From contig JAQBNH010000007.1 in NCBI GenBank assembly GCA_028288705.1, forward strand, positions 1 to 64,000: a stretch of 64,000 nucleotides of DNA, written 5' to 3'. The translations under genes were made by a program, and so were the position numbers. The DNA is from Ferruginibacter sp. Lineage in GTDB: Bacteria; Bacteroidota; Bacteroidia; Chitinophagales; Chitinophagaceae. This document shows, in pieces, positions 8,976 through 19,560 of the stretch; the stretch's first letter is position 1; every line of letters starts with the position of its first letter. The notes beneath the pieces were generated by a model that was not told the DNA's origin, searched no databases, and saw only the letters and a program-made list of their open reading frames with translations.

Positions 8976-10175
8976 TTATGATTTGATCGCCGCGATTCCC
9001 GGCAATTCTTTTCCTTCAAAATATTCCAGCAAAGCGCCGCCGCCGGTGGATACATAACTTACCTGGTCTGACAAGTTGAATTTGTTGATCGCAGCCACAC
9101 TGTCGCCGCCACCGATCAGGGTAAATGCGCCTTTAGACGTTGCTTTTGCTACGGCTTCTGCGATTGCTTTCGTGCCGTGTTGAAATTTTTCCATTTCAAA
9201 AACACCCATCGGGCCGTTCCACAAGATCGTCATGCTGTTATCGAGCGTATCTTTTATTTGTTTAATCGCGGTCGGGCCGATATCGAGTCCCATCCAACCG
9301 TCAGGTACATTATTACTGTCAGCGATGGTTGTGGTAGCGTTCGCGTCAAATTTATCCGCAACAACAGAATCTACCGGTAGAATAATATGCACGCCTTTTT
9401 CTTTTGCTTTCGCTAAGATCTCTTTGGCCGTTTCCAGGCGATCGTCTTCACACAAGGAATTCCCGATCTTACCGCCTAATGCTTTAAAAAATGTATAAGC
9501 CATCCCGCCACCGATCACGATATTATCGGCCCGCTCCAGTAAATTTTCGATGATCAGAATTTTATCAGAAACTTTTGCGCCGCCGATGATCGCGGTAAAA
9601 GGTTTTACAGCAGCATGCAATACTTTTTCCGCACTCACCACTTCGCCTTCCATTAATAAACCGAACATTTTTTTATCGCCTGGAAAATATTGGGCGATCA
9701 CTGCAGTAGAAGCATGAGCGCGATGCGCCGTTCCGAAAGCATCATTCACATAAACATCTGCGAGTTTGCTCAGCTTTTCTGCAAAGCCGGTATCCCCTTT
9801 TTCTTCTTCTTTATAAAAACGCAGGTTTTCCAATAGTAATACTTCTCCCGGTTTTAGCGCGGCAGCTTTTTCAATTGCCTGCGCGCCGATCGCATCATCC
9901 GCAAACAAAACAGGCACATCTTTACCCAATAATTCCTTCAATTTATTTTGCAGGTGCTTTAAAGAATATTTATCTGTTGGTCCGTCTTTCGGGCGGCCGA
10001 GATGACTCATGAGGATGGCACTGCCGCCATCGGCGAGGATCTTTTTGATCGTAGGGATCGTAGCCGTCATGCGGTTGTCATCAGTGATGTTGAACTGGTC
10101 GTCCAGCGGAACATTAAAATCAACGCGGACCAATGCTTTTTCTCCTTTGAAATTGTGCGATGCGAATGCAGACAT
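8976..10175 (-). CDS. pgk: Phosphoglycerate kinase
   Basis: 399 aa; [24 protein letters not shown] and GGGDS motifs. Confidence 0.98.
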   Translation of the reverse strand: MSAFASHNFKGEKALVRVDFNVPLDDQFNITDDNRMTATIPTIKKILADGGSAILMSHLGRPKDGPTDKYSLKHLQNKLKELLGKDVPVLFADDAIGAQAIEKAAALKPGEVLLLENLRFYKEEEKGDTGFAEKLSKLADVYVNDAFGTAHRAHASTAVIAQYFPGDKKMFGLLMEGEVVSAEKVLHAAVKPFTAIIGGAKVSDKILIIENLLERADNIVIGGGMAYTFFKALGGKIGNSLCEDDRLETAKEILAKAKEKGVHIILPVDSVVADKFDANATTTIADSNNVPDGWMGLDIGPTAIKQIKDTLDNSMTILWNGPMGVFEMEKFQHGTKAIAEAVAKATSKGAFTLIGGGDSVAAINKFNLSDQVSYVSTGGGALLEYFEGKELPGIAAIKS

Positions 10176-10319
10176 ATTAGTTGATTTAAAAAAACCGCAG
10201 AGACGAACCGCGAACCTGGATCCAGCGCTTGTCTATGCGGTTTATAAGTTGATAAATGATTTGCCGTACAAGGGAGTGACACAACGATGATGCCATGAAA
10301 CCCGCTGCTGTTGCAAAAA

Positions 10320-11333
10320 TTATTTAGAGATCAATCCTGCGAAATGTTTAACGGTACGCACGAGCTGAGATACATAACTCATTTCGTTATCGTACCAGCT
10401 CACGGTTTTCACCATTTGTTTGTCGCCCATCGTCATCACTTTTGTTTGGGTTGAATCAAACAAAGAACCGTAATGGATACCGATCACATCGCTGCTAACG
10501 ATTTCGTCTTCTGTATAACCAAAGCTTTCGTTACTGGCGGCTTTCATCGCTGCATTCACTTCTTCAACGGTTGTTGTTTTTTCCAGGATGCTGTACAATT
10601 CTGTTACAGAACCGGTGATCACCGGAACGCGTTGTGCGCCGCCATCCAGTTTACCTTTTAATTCCGGTAATACCAGGCCGATCGCTTTTGCAGCGCCGGT
10701 GCTGTTGGGAACAATATTCGCAGCAGCTGCACGGGCGCGGCGAAGATCACCTTTAGGATGAGGTGCATCCAGTGTGTTCTGGTCGTTTGTATAAGCGTGA
10801 ATGGTGCTCATGATACCGGTAACGATACCAAAATTATCATTCAGTGATTTTGCCATCGGCGCCAGGCAGTTTGTGGTGCAACTTGCGCAGGAGATGATTG
10901 TTTCGCTACCATCCAGGATCGCATGGTTCACATTAAATACCACAGTTTTTAAATCTCCTGTTGCAGGAGCGGAGATCACCACGCGTTTTGCGCCTGCAGT
11001 TAAATGCGCAGCAGCTTTGTCTTTATCAGCAAAGAAGCCTGTGCTTTCGATCACCACATCCACATCATGCTGGCCCCATGGAATTTGAGCAGGATCTTTT
11101 TGTGCGTATATTTTTACTTCGTGGCCATTCACCACGATAGAGTTTTCTGTGTGCGTTACTTCCTGACCGAAACGGCCCTGAGCGCTGTCATATTTTAGCA
11201 GGTGAGCCAATACTTCCGGACTTGTAAGATCATTGATGGCCACTACATCGATACCTTCCATGTTGTAGATCTGGCGAAAAACCAGGCGGCCGATTCTGCC
11301 GAAACCATTGATAGCAACTTTAACTGTACTCAT
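10320..11333 (-). CDS. gapA: Glyceraldehyde-3-phosphate dehydrogenase, type I
   Basis: [11 protein letters not shown] and [12 protein letters not shown] motifs; start set at [12 protein letters not shown] rather than the ORF-track start 11375. Confidence 0.97.
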   Translation of the reverse strand: MSTVKVAINGFGRIGRLVFRQIYNMEGIDVVAINDLTSPEVLAHLLKYDSAQGRFGQEVTHTENSIVVNGHEVKIYAQKDPAQIPWGQHDVDVVIESTGFFADKDKAAAHLTAGAKRVVISAPATGDLKTVVFNVNHAILDGSETIISCASCTTNCLAPMAKSLNDNFGIVTGIMSTIHAYTNDQNTLDAPHPKGDLRRARAAAANIVPNSTGAAKAIGLVLPELKGKLDGGAQRVPVITGSVTELYSILEKTTTVEEVNAAMKAASNESFGYTEDEIVSSDVIGIHYGSLFDSTQTKVMTMGDKQMVKTVSWYDNEMSYVSQLVRTVKHFAGLISK

Positions 11334-11501
11334 AACTAAATATTTAGAAGTGTTTATTGTTTTTTTGCGTGGCAAAATTACAGGAATGAGTTGGGAATAA
11401 TATGGAAATATTTAATAACGCACTGTTCATGAAGGTTAAAGGCCGTTAGTATGTACTGTTTTAGATTGCCTGAAATCATTTTGGATATTTTTTTAAAAAG
11501 T

Positions 11502-11533
11502 TTTGGCTACAAAAGTTCAGGATGCTATCTTTG
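11502..11533 (+). promoter_or_regulatory. Promoter of tRNA-Glu
   Basis: TTTG (11502-11505), 20-bp spacer, TATCTTTG (11526-11533), about 17 bp upstream of the tRNA. Confidence 0.75.
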
Positions 11534-11550
11534 CCGTCCTTTAAAACGAT

Positions 11551-11622
11551 GCCGCGTTGGTCAAGGGGTTAAGACGCCTCCCTTTCACGGAGGAATCACG
11601 GGTTCGAATCCCGTACGTGGTA
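11551..11622 (+). tRNA. tRNA-Glu (anticodon TTC)
   Basis: Cloverleaf by eye: acceptor GCCGCGT/ACGTGGT, anticodon arm CCTCC-CTTTCAC-GGAGG, T-arm ACGGG-TTCGAAT-CCCGT. Confidence 0.93.
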
Positions 11623-11632
11623 CGAAAAACAG

Positions 11633-11657
11633 CCTCTCTTCACGAGAGGTTTTTTTA
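11633..11657 (+). terminator. Terminator after tRNA-Glu
   Basis: CCTCTC-TTCAC-GAGAGG followed by TTTTTTT. Confidence 0.8.
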
Positions 11658-11724
11658 TGCCCCTTATTCCCGTTTTGCTACCCGCCCTGTTTACCATAAT
11701 TTGTGGGTATTAAATAATTATCCC

Positions 11725-12621
11725 ATGCAAGTAAACTGGACCGGCGTTTATCCCGCACTCACAACAAAATTTGATGCAAACGATCAGCTTGATCTCCCTC
11801 TGTTTGATAAAAACCTGCAGGCGCAGTTAGCAGCGGGTGTACAAGGAAACATACTTGGCGGAACACTCGGTGAGGCCAGCACCCTAACCCTCGACGAAAA
11901 AGAACGCCTGGTAAAATTCACCGTGGAGAAAGTGGCAGGCAAAGTGCCGGTGATCCTCAACATTGCTGAAGGTGCCACGCGTGAAGCCATCGTGCAGGCC
12001 GGGCTAGCGAAAGATTGGGGCGCATCCGGTTTGATGTTATTGCCGCCTATGCGCTATAAACCTGATCATCGCGAAGCTGTCGCTTATTTTAAAGCGATAG
12101 CAGGATCAACCAACCTGCCCGTGATGATCTATAACAATCCCGTTGATTATAAAACAGAAGTTACACTGGATATGTTTGAAGAACTGAAGGCCATCGAAAA
12201 CATCCAGGCGGTGAAGGAAAGTACGCGCGATACGACGAATGTAACCAGGATGAAAAACCGTTTCGGCGACCGGTACAAGATCCTTTGTGGTGTTGATACG
12301 CTGGCCTTTGAAGAAATTTGCCTTGGCGCTGACGGCTGGGTGGCCGGGCTGGTTTGCGGTTTTCCAAAAGAAACGGTCGCCATTTTTAATCTTATCCGGG
12401 AAGGGAATTTGAAAAAAGCGCTGGAGATCTATCGCTGGTTTATGCCTTTGCTGGAACTGGATATTCATCCCAAACTGGTTCAGTATATCAAATTAGCAGA
12501 AACGGAAGCAGGCATTGGCTCCGAATTTGTACGTTCCCCACGCATGCCACTGGAAGGCGATGAAAGAAAAATTATTCTTTCGGTTATACAAAAAGCCATT
12601 GCCTGCCGCCCAACGGTGTAG
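11725..12621 (+). CDS. Dihydrodipicolinate synthase family protein (probable 1-pyrroline-4-hydroxy-2-carboxylate deaminase)
   Basis: 298 aa from MQVNWTGVYPALTTKFD; DapA-like GTLGEASTL and YNNPVDYKTEV; the ORF-track start 11557 lies in the tRNA. Role inferred from the cluster. Confidence 0.85.
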   Translation: MQVNWTGVYPALTTKFDANDQLDLPLFDKNLQAQLAAGVQGNILGGTLGEASTLTLDEKERLVKFTVEKVAGKVPVILNIAEGATREAIVQAGLAKDWGASGLMLLPPMRYKPDHREAVAYFKAIAGSTNLPVMIYNNPVDYKTEVTLDMFEELKAIENIQAVKESTRDTTNVTRMKNRFGDRYKILCGVDTLAFEEICLGADGWVAGLVCGFPKETVAIFNLIREGNLKKALEIYRWFMPLLELDIHPKLVQYIKLAETEAGIGSEFVRSPRMPLEGDERKIILSVIQKAIACRPTV

Positions 12622-12655
12622 ATTATCCGCAGTTACATTTTTAAAAGAAAAAGTT

Positions 12656-14140
12656 ATGTTCAACGATACAACCGCAGAAGAGTTAAGCCAGGTGATGGAA
12701 GATGCATGGGAAGCCTTTCATGTTTACCGGAAGCTTTCTTTAAAACAACGCGCTGATTTTATGCGCAGCATTGCTGTTGAGATGGAAAACGCCGGTGATG
12801 AACTGATTCAGACAGCGATGCAGGAAACGAATTTGCCGGAAGCCAGATTAAGAGGGGAACGTGCCCGTACGATCTTCCAACTGAATAGCTATGCCCAATT
12901 TTGCGAAAGCGGGCAATGGCTCGAAGCCCGCATCGACACGGCAGTTGCCGATAAAGTTCCTGCTAAACCTGATCTCAGAAAAATGCTGGTGCCGCTCGGA
13001 CCGGTAGTTGTTTTTGGGGCCAGCAATTTCCCATTCGCTTATTCAACAGCAGGCGGCGATACAGCCTGCGCTTTTGCCGCCGGCTGCCCTGTGATCGTAA
13101 AGGCACATCCTGCTCATGCACAAACAAGCGAACTCGTTGCAGCAGCCATTTCAAGAGCGGCAGCAAATTGCTATTTACCGAAAGGAATTTTCGCCCATGT
13201 GCATGGCGCTTCCTCCGCTACAGGCGAAGCATTGGTGAAACACCATTACACGAAAGCCGTTGGTTTCACGGGTTCCTTCGCAGGAGGGAAACAACTATTC
13301 GATTGGGGTAATCAGCGGAAAGAACCGATCCCGGTCTTCGCAGAAATGGGCAGTGTGAACCCGGTATTTTTGCTTCCGGAAAAAATAAGTGTGTCCGCTG
13401 TTGACACGGCGAAGCAATATGCATTGTCGATCACCCAGGGCGTTGGACAATTCTGTACAAACCCGGGCGTGATCATCGGCATCGACAACAACGACCTGGA
13501 TCAATTTATCGAAACGCTTGCTGCGGAGATAAACAATATCGCGCCGGCAGCTATGTTGCACCCGGGTATTTATAAAAGCTATGTTGAAAAACGCGCGGCG
13601 GTTATTTCACAACCTGATGTGGCAATGATCGCGGTTTCCGCAACCGATGCCGGCCTGAATGAAGGCACGCCAACGATTGCCAGCACAACGGCGACGGCAT
13701 TCCTTGCAAACCCGATGCTTCAGCAGGAAGTGTTTGGCCCTTATTCTATTGTTGTTCGCTGCGCAGATATGAAAGAGATGATGGCAGTGGCGCTACAGCT
13801 GGAAGGCCAACTGACTTCCACTTTAATGGCTACAGAAAACGATATGCTGCAATATGAACCACTGCTTGAAGCTGTAAAAAATCTTTGCGGCAGGCTGATC
13901 ATGAATGGCATTCCGACCGGTGTGGAAGTTTGCCTGTCGATGCAACATGGCGGACCGTTTCCGGCCACTACCGATAGCCGCTTCACATCTGTAGGCGCAG
14001 ATGGGATAAAAAGATTCGCGAGGCCGGTAGCCTTTCAAAACTGGTCGGACAGTTTCTTGCCTGACGAATTGAAAAATTCGAACCCGCTGGGCATTTGGAG
14101 AACGGTTAATAATGAACTGACGAAAGAAAAGATCGGCTAA
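12656..14140 (+). CDS. Aldehyde dehydrogenase (NADP+), probable alpha-ketoglutarate semialdehyde dehydrogenase
   Basis: 494 aa from MFNDTTAEELSQVMEDAW; FGASNFPFAYSTAGGDTA; catalytic GVGQFCTNPGV. Confidence 0.88.
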   Translation: MFNDTTAEELSQVMEDAWEAFHVYRKLSLKQRADFMRSIAVEMENAGDELIQTAMQETNLPEARLRGERARTIFQLNSYAQFCESGQWLEARIDTAVADKVPAKPDLRKMLVPLGPVVVFGASNFPFAYSTAGGDTACAFAAGCPVIVKAHPAHAQTSELVAAAISRAAANCYLPKGIFAHVHGASSATGEALVKHHYTKAVGFTGSFAGGKQLFDWGNQRKEPIPVFAEMGSVNPVFLLPEKISVSAVDTAKQYALSITQGVGQFCTNPGVIIGIDNNDLDQFIETLAAEINNIAPAAMLHPGIYKSYVEKRAAVISQPDVAMIAVSATDAGLNEGTPTIASTTATAFLANPMLQQEVFGPYSIVVRCADMKEMMAVALQLEGQLTSTLMATENDMLQYEPLLEAVKNLCGRLIMNGIPTGVEVCLSMQHGGPFPATTDSRFTSVGADGIKRFARPVAFQNWSDSFLPDELKNSNPLGIWRTVNNELTKEKIG

Positions 14141-15408
14141 ACTGCCAGGTAAGATTTCTGGGCAGCGCGCTGTTCGCCGAAATTAAAATAAGCGGTTATA
14201 CCGAGTGACAGGATAAAATATCCAACAAGGAAAAATTTCATGCCGGGTATAAAAGTTCCGGCATTGAACCAATCGCCGAAATAAACAATAATGCCAATGC
14301 CGGCGATCGCTTTGATCAGCTCCCAGATAAAAGCATATTGATTTTTATCCATCAGTTCGGTGAGCGCATACACGAATAAAAAAATAAATCCACCGTAGAT
14401 AAATATACCGGGATTGCCTACCAATGCTATGTTTCCAAAGAGATAACTCACAAATATCAACAGCATCAGCAACTGCGTCCATGCCCAAAACAAAAAGGTT
14501 TTGGAATGAATCGTATCGTATTTTTCAAACTTGTAAACATCGTCAATTTTATAAACAGGGAAAAGTTCTGTAACATCCGCCGGGCGCCATCCCGTGGGTT
14601 TATAAAATACAGCGAGTTTATCTTTCCAGGTCTTTGTATACCAGGCATCTTTTAGCAACAATGTCATATGCTGGAAATTGATCTTAATCGGGTTCCATGT
14701 TCGTACAGGACGCGTAATGCCGTACACAGGCGGCGCCTCCACCAGTTCTTCCTGGAAGGTTCCAAACCATTTATCCCAGAAAATAAATATCTGCCCGTAA
14801 TTCTTATCAATGTATTCCTTGTTGATCGCATGGTGAACACGATGATGTGACGGTGTAACGATGATCTTTTCCAAAAAGCCCATCTTCCCGATATGTTGTG
14901 TATGATACCAGAATTGCGCAAACAAATGCAAGGGAGCTACTACGGCAATTACTTCAGCAGGTACACCAAGCAATGCTGCAGGCAATAACAACACAATAAA
15001 TAGCCGTACAAAAACAGACACACTCTGGCGCAGTGCACAGGCGAGGTTAAACTCTTCACTGCTGTGGTGGATGATATGGCTGTTCCAGAAGAAATTTATT
15101 TTATGATCAAGCGCGTGCACCACGTATCCCGCAAAATCCAGCACGATAAAAGCCACCAGGTAAGTTACCCAGGTAGCACTGATATGCGTGATCGCGATCC
15201 TGTTCAGCAGCCAGCCGTAACTGATCAGCGCGATACTCAGTCCAAGTACATCTTTTGTTACATTGGTTACGCCGCTGCTGAGGCTGCTGATCATATCCAT
15301 ATTTCGAACGGTATCGTTTCCTTTGCGCCAGCCGTACCATTTTTCAAAAAGTACGAGCAGCAGGAAAACGGGCATCGCGATCAGCAGGATTTTACCGTAA
15401 GCTTCCAT
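14137..15408 (-). CDS. Sterol desaturase / fatty acid hydroxylase family membrane protein
   Basis: 423 aa; multi-TM; HALDH, HIIHHSSE and HHRVHH His-box motifs. Confidence 0.9.
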   Translation of the reverse strand: MEAYGKILLIAMPVFLLLVLFEKWYGWRKGNDTVRNMDMISSLSSGVTNVTKDVLGLSIALISYGWLLNRIAITHISATWVTYLVAFIVLDFAGYVVHALDHKINFFWNSHIIHHSSEEFNLACALRQSVSVFVRLFIVLLLPAALLGVPAEVIAVVAPLHLFAQFWYHTQHIGKMGFLEKIIVTPSHHRVHHAINKEYIDKNYGQIFIFWDKWFGTFQEELVEAPPVYGITRPVRTWNPIKINFQHMTLLLKDAWYTKTWKDKLAVFYKPTGWRPADVTELFPVYKIDDVYKFEKYDTIHSKTFLFWAWTQLLMLLIFVSYLFGNIALVGNPGIFIYGGFIFLFVYALTELMDKNQYAFIWELIKAIAGIGIIVYFGDWFNAGTFIPGMKFFLVGYFILSLGITAYFNFGEQRAAQKSYLAV

Positions 15409-15486
15409 AAAAAATAATTACTCCAAATTTACTGTAAAGTTGGCAACTTTGAAAGCTAAACACAGCATCCGTTAAATCATAATAAG

Positions 15487-16485
15487 CTGGCAACATTTAC
15501 CTGTATTGATGCACATACCTGCGGAAATCCCGTTCGCCTTGTACAAAGCGGCGGGCCCGTACTTCATGGAAACAACATGAGCGAGAAACGGCAGCATTTC
15601 CTGCAGGAATTCGACTGGATCAGGCGTGGGCTGATGTTCGAGCCACGCGGGCATGATATGATGAGTGGTAGTATTTTATATGAGCCGCATGATCCGCAAA
15701 ATGACGTGGCGGTTCTATTTATTGAAACCAGTGGTTGCCTGCCGATGTGCGGTCATGGAACGATCGGTACGATCACCATCGCTATTGAAAAAGGATTGAT
15801 CAAACCGAAAACGCCCGGTATCGTTCGCATGGAAGCGCCCGCCGGGTTGGTCATGGTCAGCTATACCCTGGACAAGGGAAAGGTGAGATCGGTAAAACTC
15901 GTTAACGTAGCATCTTACCTGGAAGCGACATCGTTACCGGTGTACTCAGCAGGACTTGGCGAACTCATCGTGGATGTGGCCTATGGTGGTAATTTTTATG
16001 CGATCGTAGATCCGCAAAAAAATTTCGCAGGACTGCAACATTACACAGCTTCGCAACTGATCTCCTTTTCGCGCGACTTACGGGAAAGAATAAACGAAAA
16101 ATATACCTTTGTTCACCCGGAGAACGAAACGATCCGGGGCTGCAGCCATATCTTGTGGACGGGCGAAACTTTAGATCCGACATCAACTGCACGTAATGCC
16201 GTTTTTTATGGAGATAAAGCGATCGACCGCAGCCCTTGCGGCACGGGAACCAGTGCAAGAATGGCGCAATGGTATACGAAAGGTTTATTGAAGGCCGGGG
16301 ATCAATTCATCCACGAAAGTATCATCGGCAGTAAATTTACCGGCACGATTGAAGAAGAATTGTTGCTGAATGGTAAGCCCGCGATCAGGCCGGGAATCGA
16401 AGGCTGGGCGAAGATCTACGGCGAAAATATTATCAGCATTGATGAACAGGATGATCCCTACGCCTTCGGCTTCCAGGTGATCTGA
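15487..16485 (+). CDS. Proline racemase family protein, probable 4-hydroxyproline 2-epimerase
   Basis: Cys motifs MCGHGTIG and DRSPCGTGTSA. N-terminus TFTCIDAHTCGNPVRLV is encoded upstream of the first ATG (15577). Start uncertain; CTG at 15487 proposed. Confidence 0.82.
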   Translation: MATFTCIDAHTCGNPVRLVQSGGPVLHGNNMSEKRQHFLQEFDWIRRGLMFEPRGHDMMSGSILYEPHDPQNDVAVLFIETSGCLPMCGHGTIGTITIAIEKGLIKPKTPGIVRMEAPAGLVMVSYTLDKGKVRSVKLVNVASYLEATSLPVYSAGLGELIVDVAYGGNFYAIVDPQKNFAGLQHYTASQLISFSRDLRERINEKYTFVHPENETIRGCSHILWTGETLDPTSTARNAVFYGDKAIDRSPCGTGTSARMAQWYTKGLLKAGDQFIHESIIGSKFTGTIEEELLLNGKPAIRPGIEGWAKIYGENIISIDEQDDPYAFGFQVI

Positions 16486-16535
16486 TAGAAAAATATAGCA
16501 ACATTAAGTCCGGGCAACCGGCGATAAAAATTGAC

Positions 16536-17780
16536 ATGGAGAAAATTACAATTGTTGGTGGCGGAATTATTGGTTTGTGCAGCGCCTACTATCTGCAAAA
16601 ATCCGGTTATGAAGTAACGGTGATCGAACGCGGAGATATTACGGATGGTTGTTCATTCGGCAACATGGGTTATATGTCGCCCAGCCATTTCGTACCGCTG
16701 GCTTCGCCGGGAATTATTGCGGAAGGGCTGAAGCATATGCTGAGCAGCACCAGCCCGTTTTATGTGAAACCCAGACTCAACTGGGACCTGATGCAATGGG
16801 GTTATCATTTTTATAAAAGCAGTAACGCATCTACGGTAAAAAAGCACGCACCGCATTTAAACAATATCCTGCAGTTAAGCAGGCAGCTGATGAACCCGTT
16901 GCGGGATGAACTGGGGGATCATTTTGATATGGAAGCCAAAGGTTGTTTCATGATGTGTAAACAACCTGCAACACTGGAGCATGAATTCCACCTGGCTGAT
17001 GATGCGGAAAAACTTGGACTCACCGTGGAAAGGCTGGATGCTGCCGGCGTTCAGGCATTGGAACCTGATGTAGAAGTAGCGGTTTCCGGTGCGGTGTTGT
17101 TTAAAGACGACTGTCATTTTAATCCAGGTAAATTGATGGTACAATTGAAAGACAACCTGCAAAAGAAAGGCGTACAATTTCAACTGAATACAACAGTGAC
17201 GGGTTTTGAAAAAAGTGGAGAAAAAGTTACGGCCGTTATTACCGACAAAGGAAAATTCCCCTGCACGCAGTTAATTGTTGCGACAGGAAGCTGGCTGCCG
17301 GTGATCAGTAAAATGCTGGGCGTAAAATTATTGTTGCAACCGGGAAAAGGCTATAGCTATACTTATGATCATGTAGAAAAGAATATTCATTACCCGGCGA
17401 TTTTGGTAGATGGACGTTGTGCGATCACGCCATGGAAACATAACCTGCGGATCGGCGGTACGATGGAAATTAGTGGCATCAACAATAAAGTATTGATAGG
17501 TCGTATGCAGGGCATTTACGATTCGGCTAAAAGTTTTTATCCCGGGCTCAATATTGATTTTCCGCCGGCAGATAAAATATGGAATGGCCTGAGGCCGGTA
17601 ACGCCGGATGGCCTGCCGTATATCGGCCGTACAAAAAATTTACAGAACGTGATCTTCGCCGGCGGCCATGCGATGCTGGGAATTTCGCAGGGAACAGGAA
17701 CAGGATTGCTGGTGAGTCAACTCATTGCCGGGAATAAAACAGAGATAGATATTTCTGCGTTTGATGTGAATCGTTTTTAA
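16536..17780 (+). CDS. FAD-dependent oxidoreductase (DadA-like), probable D-hydroxyproline dehydrogenase
   Basis: 414 aa; N-terminal ITIVGGGIIGLCSAYYL; C-terminal RPVTPDGLPYIG...GHAMLGISQGTGTG. Confidence 0.88.
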   Translation: MEKITIVGGGIIGLCSAYYLQKSGYEVTVIERGDITDGCSFGNMGYMSPSHFVPLASPGIIAEGLKHMLSSTSPFYVKPRLNWDLMQWGYHFYKSSNASTVKKHAPHLNNILQLSRQLMNPLRDELGDHFDMEAKGCFMMCKQPATLEHEFHLADDAEKLGLTVERLDAAGVQALEPDVEVAVSGAVLFKDDCHFNPGKLMVQLKDNLQKKGVQFQLNTTVTGFEKSGEKVTAVITDKGKFPCTQLIVATGSWLPVISKMLGVKLLLQPGKGYSYTYDHVEKNIHYPAILVDGRCAITPWKHNLRIGGTMEISGINNKVLIGRMQGIYDSAKSFYPGLNIDFPPADKIWNGLRPVTPDGLPYIGRTKNLQNVIFAGGHAMLGISQGTGTGLLVSQLIAGNKTEIDISAFDVNRF

Positions 17781-17802
17781 GAGGAATATTTATGTAAATA
17801 GT

Positions 17803-18015
17803 CTACCTCCCAAAAAACACGCGCGTAACATTAATATATTTTTTTCCAATCTCTTCATTAACTGTGAAATTAGATTTTTCCAGCATTGCCCTAATACGCC
17901 CCATAACTGCCTTATTAAACTCGGGCTCAGTTGCGGGTTGCTTTTCGACAGTTTTTTCCTGATGCTGGTTGCCGGATACCAAGGACGTATTTGAGTTGTT
18001 ATCGATATTATTCAT
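17803..18015 (-). CDS. Small hypothetical protein (70 aa)
   Basis: ATG-initiated ORF in an intergenic space with no competing ORF. Confidence 0.4.
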   Translation of the reverse strand: MNNIDNNSNTSLVSGNQHQEKTVEKQPATEPEFNKAVMGRIRAMLEKSNFTVNEEIGKKYINVTRVFFGR

Positions 18016-18068
18016 CTTATATAATTTTAATGAAACAAAAACGGTTTCTTACAAAAGACCTCACCTAA

Positions 18069-19472
18069 TTAACCAAGCCCGATTTCCTGGTGGCGCTCAG
18101 GGATCATCACATCCGTAAATCCTTTTTTAATCAGCTTATCGCGGAAGTCCTGTTGCACATCATATTCTCCATGTACTAAAAATAATTTCTTCACTTGTTT
18201 CGGATCCTGGCAGGCAAGAAATTGTAACAGGTCATTGTAATCGCCATGTGCACTCATGCTCCGCATCTCCCCGATCTCCGCATTTACTTCATGTGTTTGA
18301 CCGAATATGCCCACTTCTTTCGGATGCTTTTTCAATCGGCCGCCTAAAGAATTTGGCTCGCAATAACCCGTTAATAAAATTGTGTTCCTGCTGTTTTCAA
18401 TGTTGTTGCTGATATGGTGTTTGATCCGTCCTGCTTCCGCCATCCCGCTCGCAGAAATGATTACGCAAGGGCCTTTGTAATAATTCAGCATTTTGCTTTC
18501 ATCCACCGTTTTGGTGAATTTTAATCCACGGAAGGCAAAAGGATCATTGTCATGTTTCAGGATGTCCTGGATGCGGGAATTAAAATAATTAGGATAACTT
18601 TTTACGATCGCTGTGGCTTTTGTACTCAACGGGCTGTCAACAAAATAATCCAGCGCCGGTAAACGGTTTTCGATTTCCAACTGGTTGAGGGCGTATAAAA
18701 TTTCCTGCGTGCGCCCAACGCTGAAAGCCGGCATGATCAGTTTTCCTTTTTTCTCGAGGCATGTTTTGCGTATCCATTCCAGCAGCAGATCCGGCGTGGT
18801 ATTGCCCGGCTCATGCAAACTGTTTCCATATGTTGATTCCAATAAAATATAATCCGCCTGTGGAAAAACCTCGGGTGATTTTAAAATAATATCGCGGTAA
18901 CGGCCAACGTCGCCACTAAATGTAATGCGCGTAACCTTTCCATTATGCGTGATCTTTAAATGAACACAGGTGCTGCCGATGATATGCCCGGCATCTGTAT
19001 AACTAAATTCTAAACCCGGTTCAATCGTGTGCCAGTGATTGTACTCCACGGTTACAAAACGATCGGCTGCTGTAAGTGCATCAGCTGCGGTGTATAGTGG
19101 TTCAAGATAAGGACGGCCCTGCAAGGCGCGGCGTTTGTTTTCGAACTTTACATCATTTTCCTGTATGCCGCCGGAATCTTCCATTAGCACAGACGCCAGG
19201 TCTTTTGTTGCCGGCGTGGCAAATACTTTTCCTGCATAGCCATCCTTTACAAATTTGGGCAGGAGGCCGCAATGGTCAATATGTGCATGAGATAGAATCA
19301 TATAATCCACTTCACGGGGATCAAATCCAAAATCTGAATTAAGCGCTGCTGTCTGATCGCCCATTCCCTGGTATAAGCCACAATCCAATAACAGTTTTTT
19401 GCCATTATCCAACGTGATTAAATGCTTGGAACCGGTAACCGTGCGGGCTGCGCCGTGAAATGCAATTTTCAT
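18069..19472 (-). CDS. MBL-fold/beta-CASP RNA-specificity domain metallohydrolase
   Basis: 467 aa; SHAHIDHCGLLPKF, DAGHIIGST, beta-CASP region, HGDYNDL. Confidence 0.93.
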   Translation of the reverse strand: MKIAFHGAARTVTGSKHLITLDNGKKLLLDCGLYQGMGDQTAALNSDFGFDPREVDYMILSHAHIDHCGLLPKFVKDGYAGKVFATPATKDLASVLMEDSGGIQENDVKFENKRRALQGRPYLEPLYTAADALTAADRFVTVEYNHWHTIEPGLEFSYTDAGHIIGSTCVHLKITHNGKVTRITFSGDVGRYRDIILKSPEVFPQADYILLESTYGNSLHEPGNTTPDLLLEWIRKTCLEKKGKLIMPAFSVGRTQEILYALNQLEIENRLPALDYFVDSPLSTKATAIVKSYPNYFNSRIQDILKHDNDPFAFRGLKFTKTVDESKMLNYYKGPCVIISASGMAEAGRIKHHISNNIENSRNTILLTGYCEPNSLGGRLKKHPKEVGIFGQTHEVNAEIGEMRSMSAHGDYNDLLQFLACQDPKQVKKLFLVHGEYDVQQDFRDKLIKKGFTDVMIPERHQEIGLG

Positions 19473-19560
19473 ATTGATCGATATTAAAATGTAAAAACGA
19501 TGGACATATTTTCTCCTGTTAAGTTAGCCCAATTCATTAAGCTGGCACCACAATACTTTT

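Noticed and set aside
11557-11724. N-terminal extension of the DapA-family ORF
   Set aside because: Lies within tRNA-Glu and its terminator; true start is ATG 11725.
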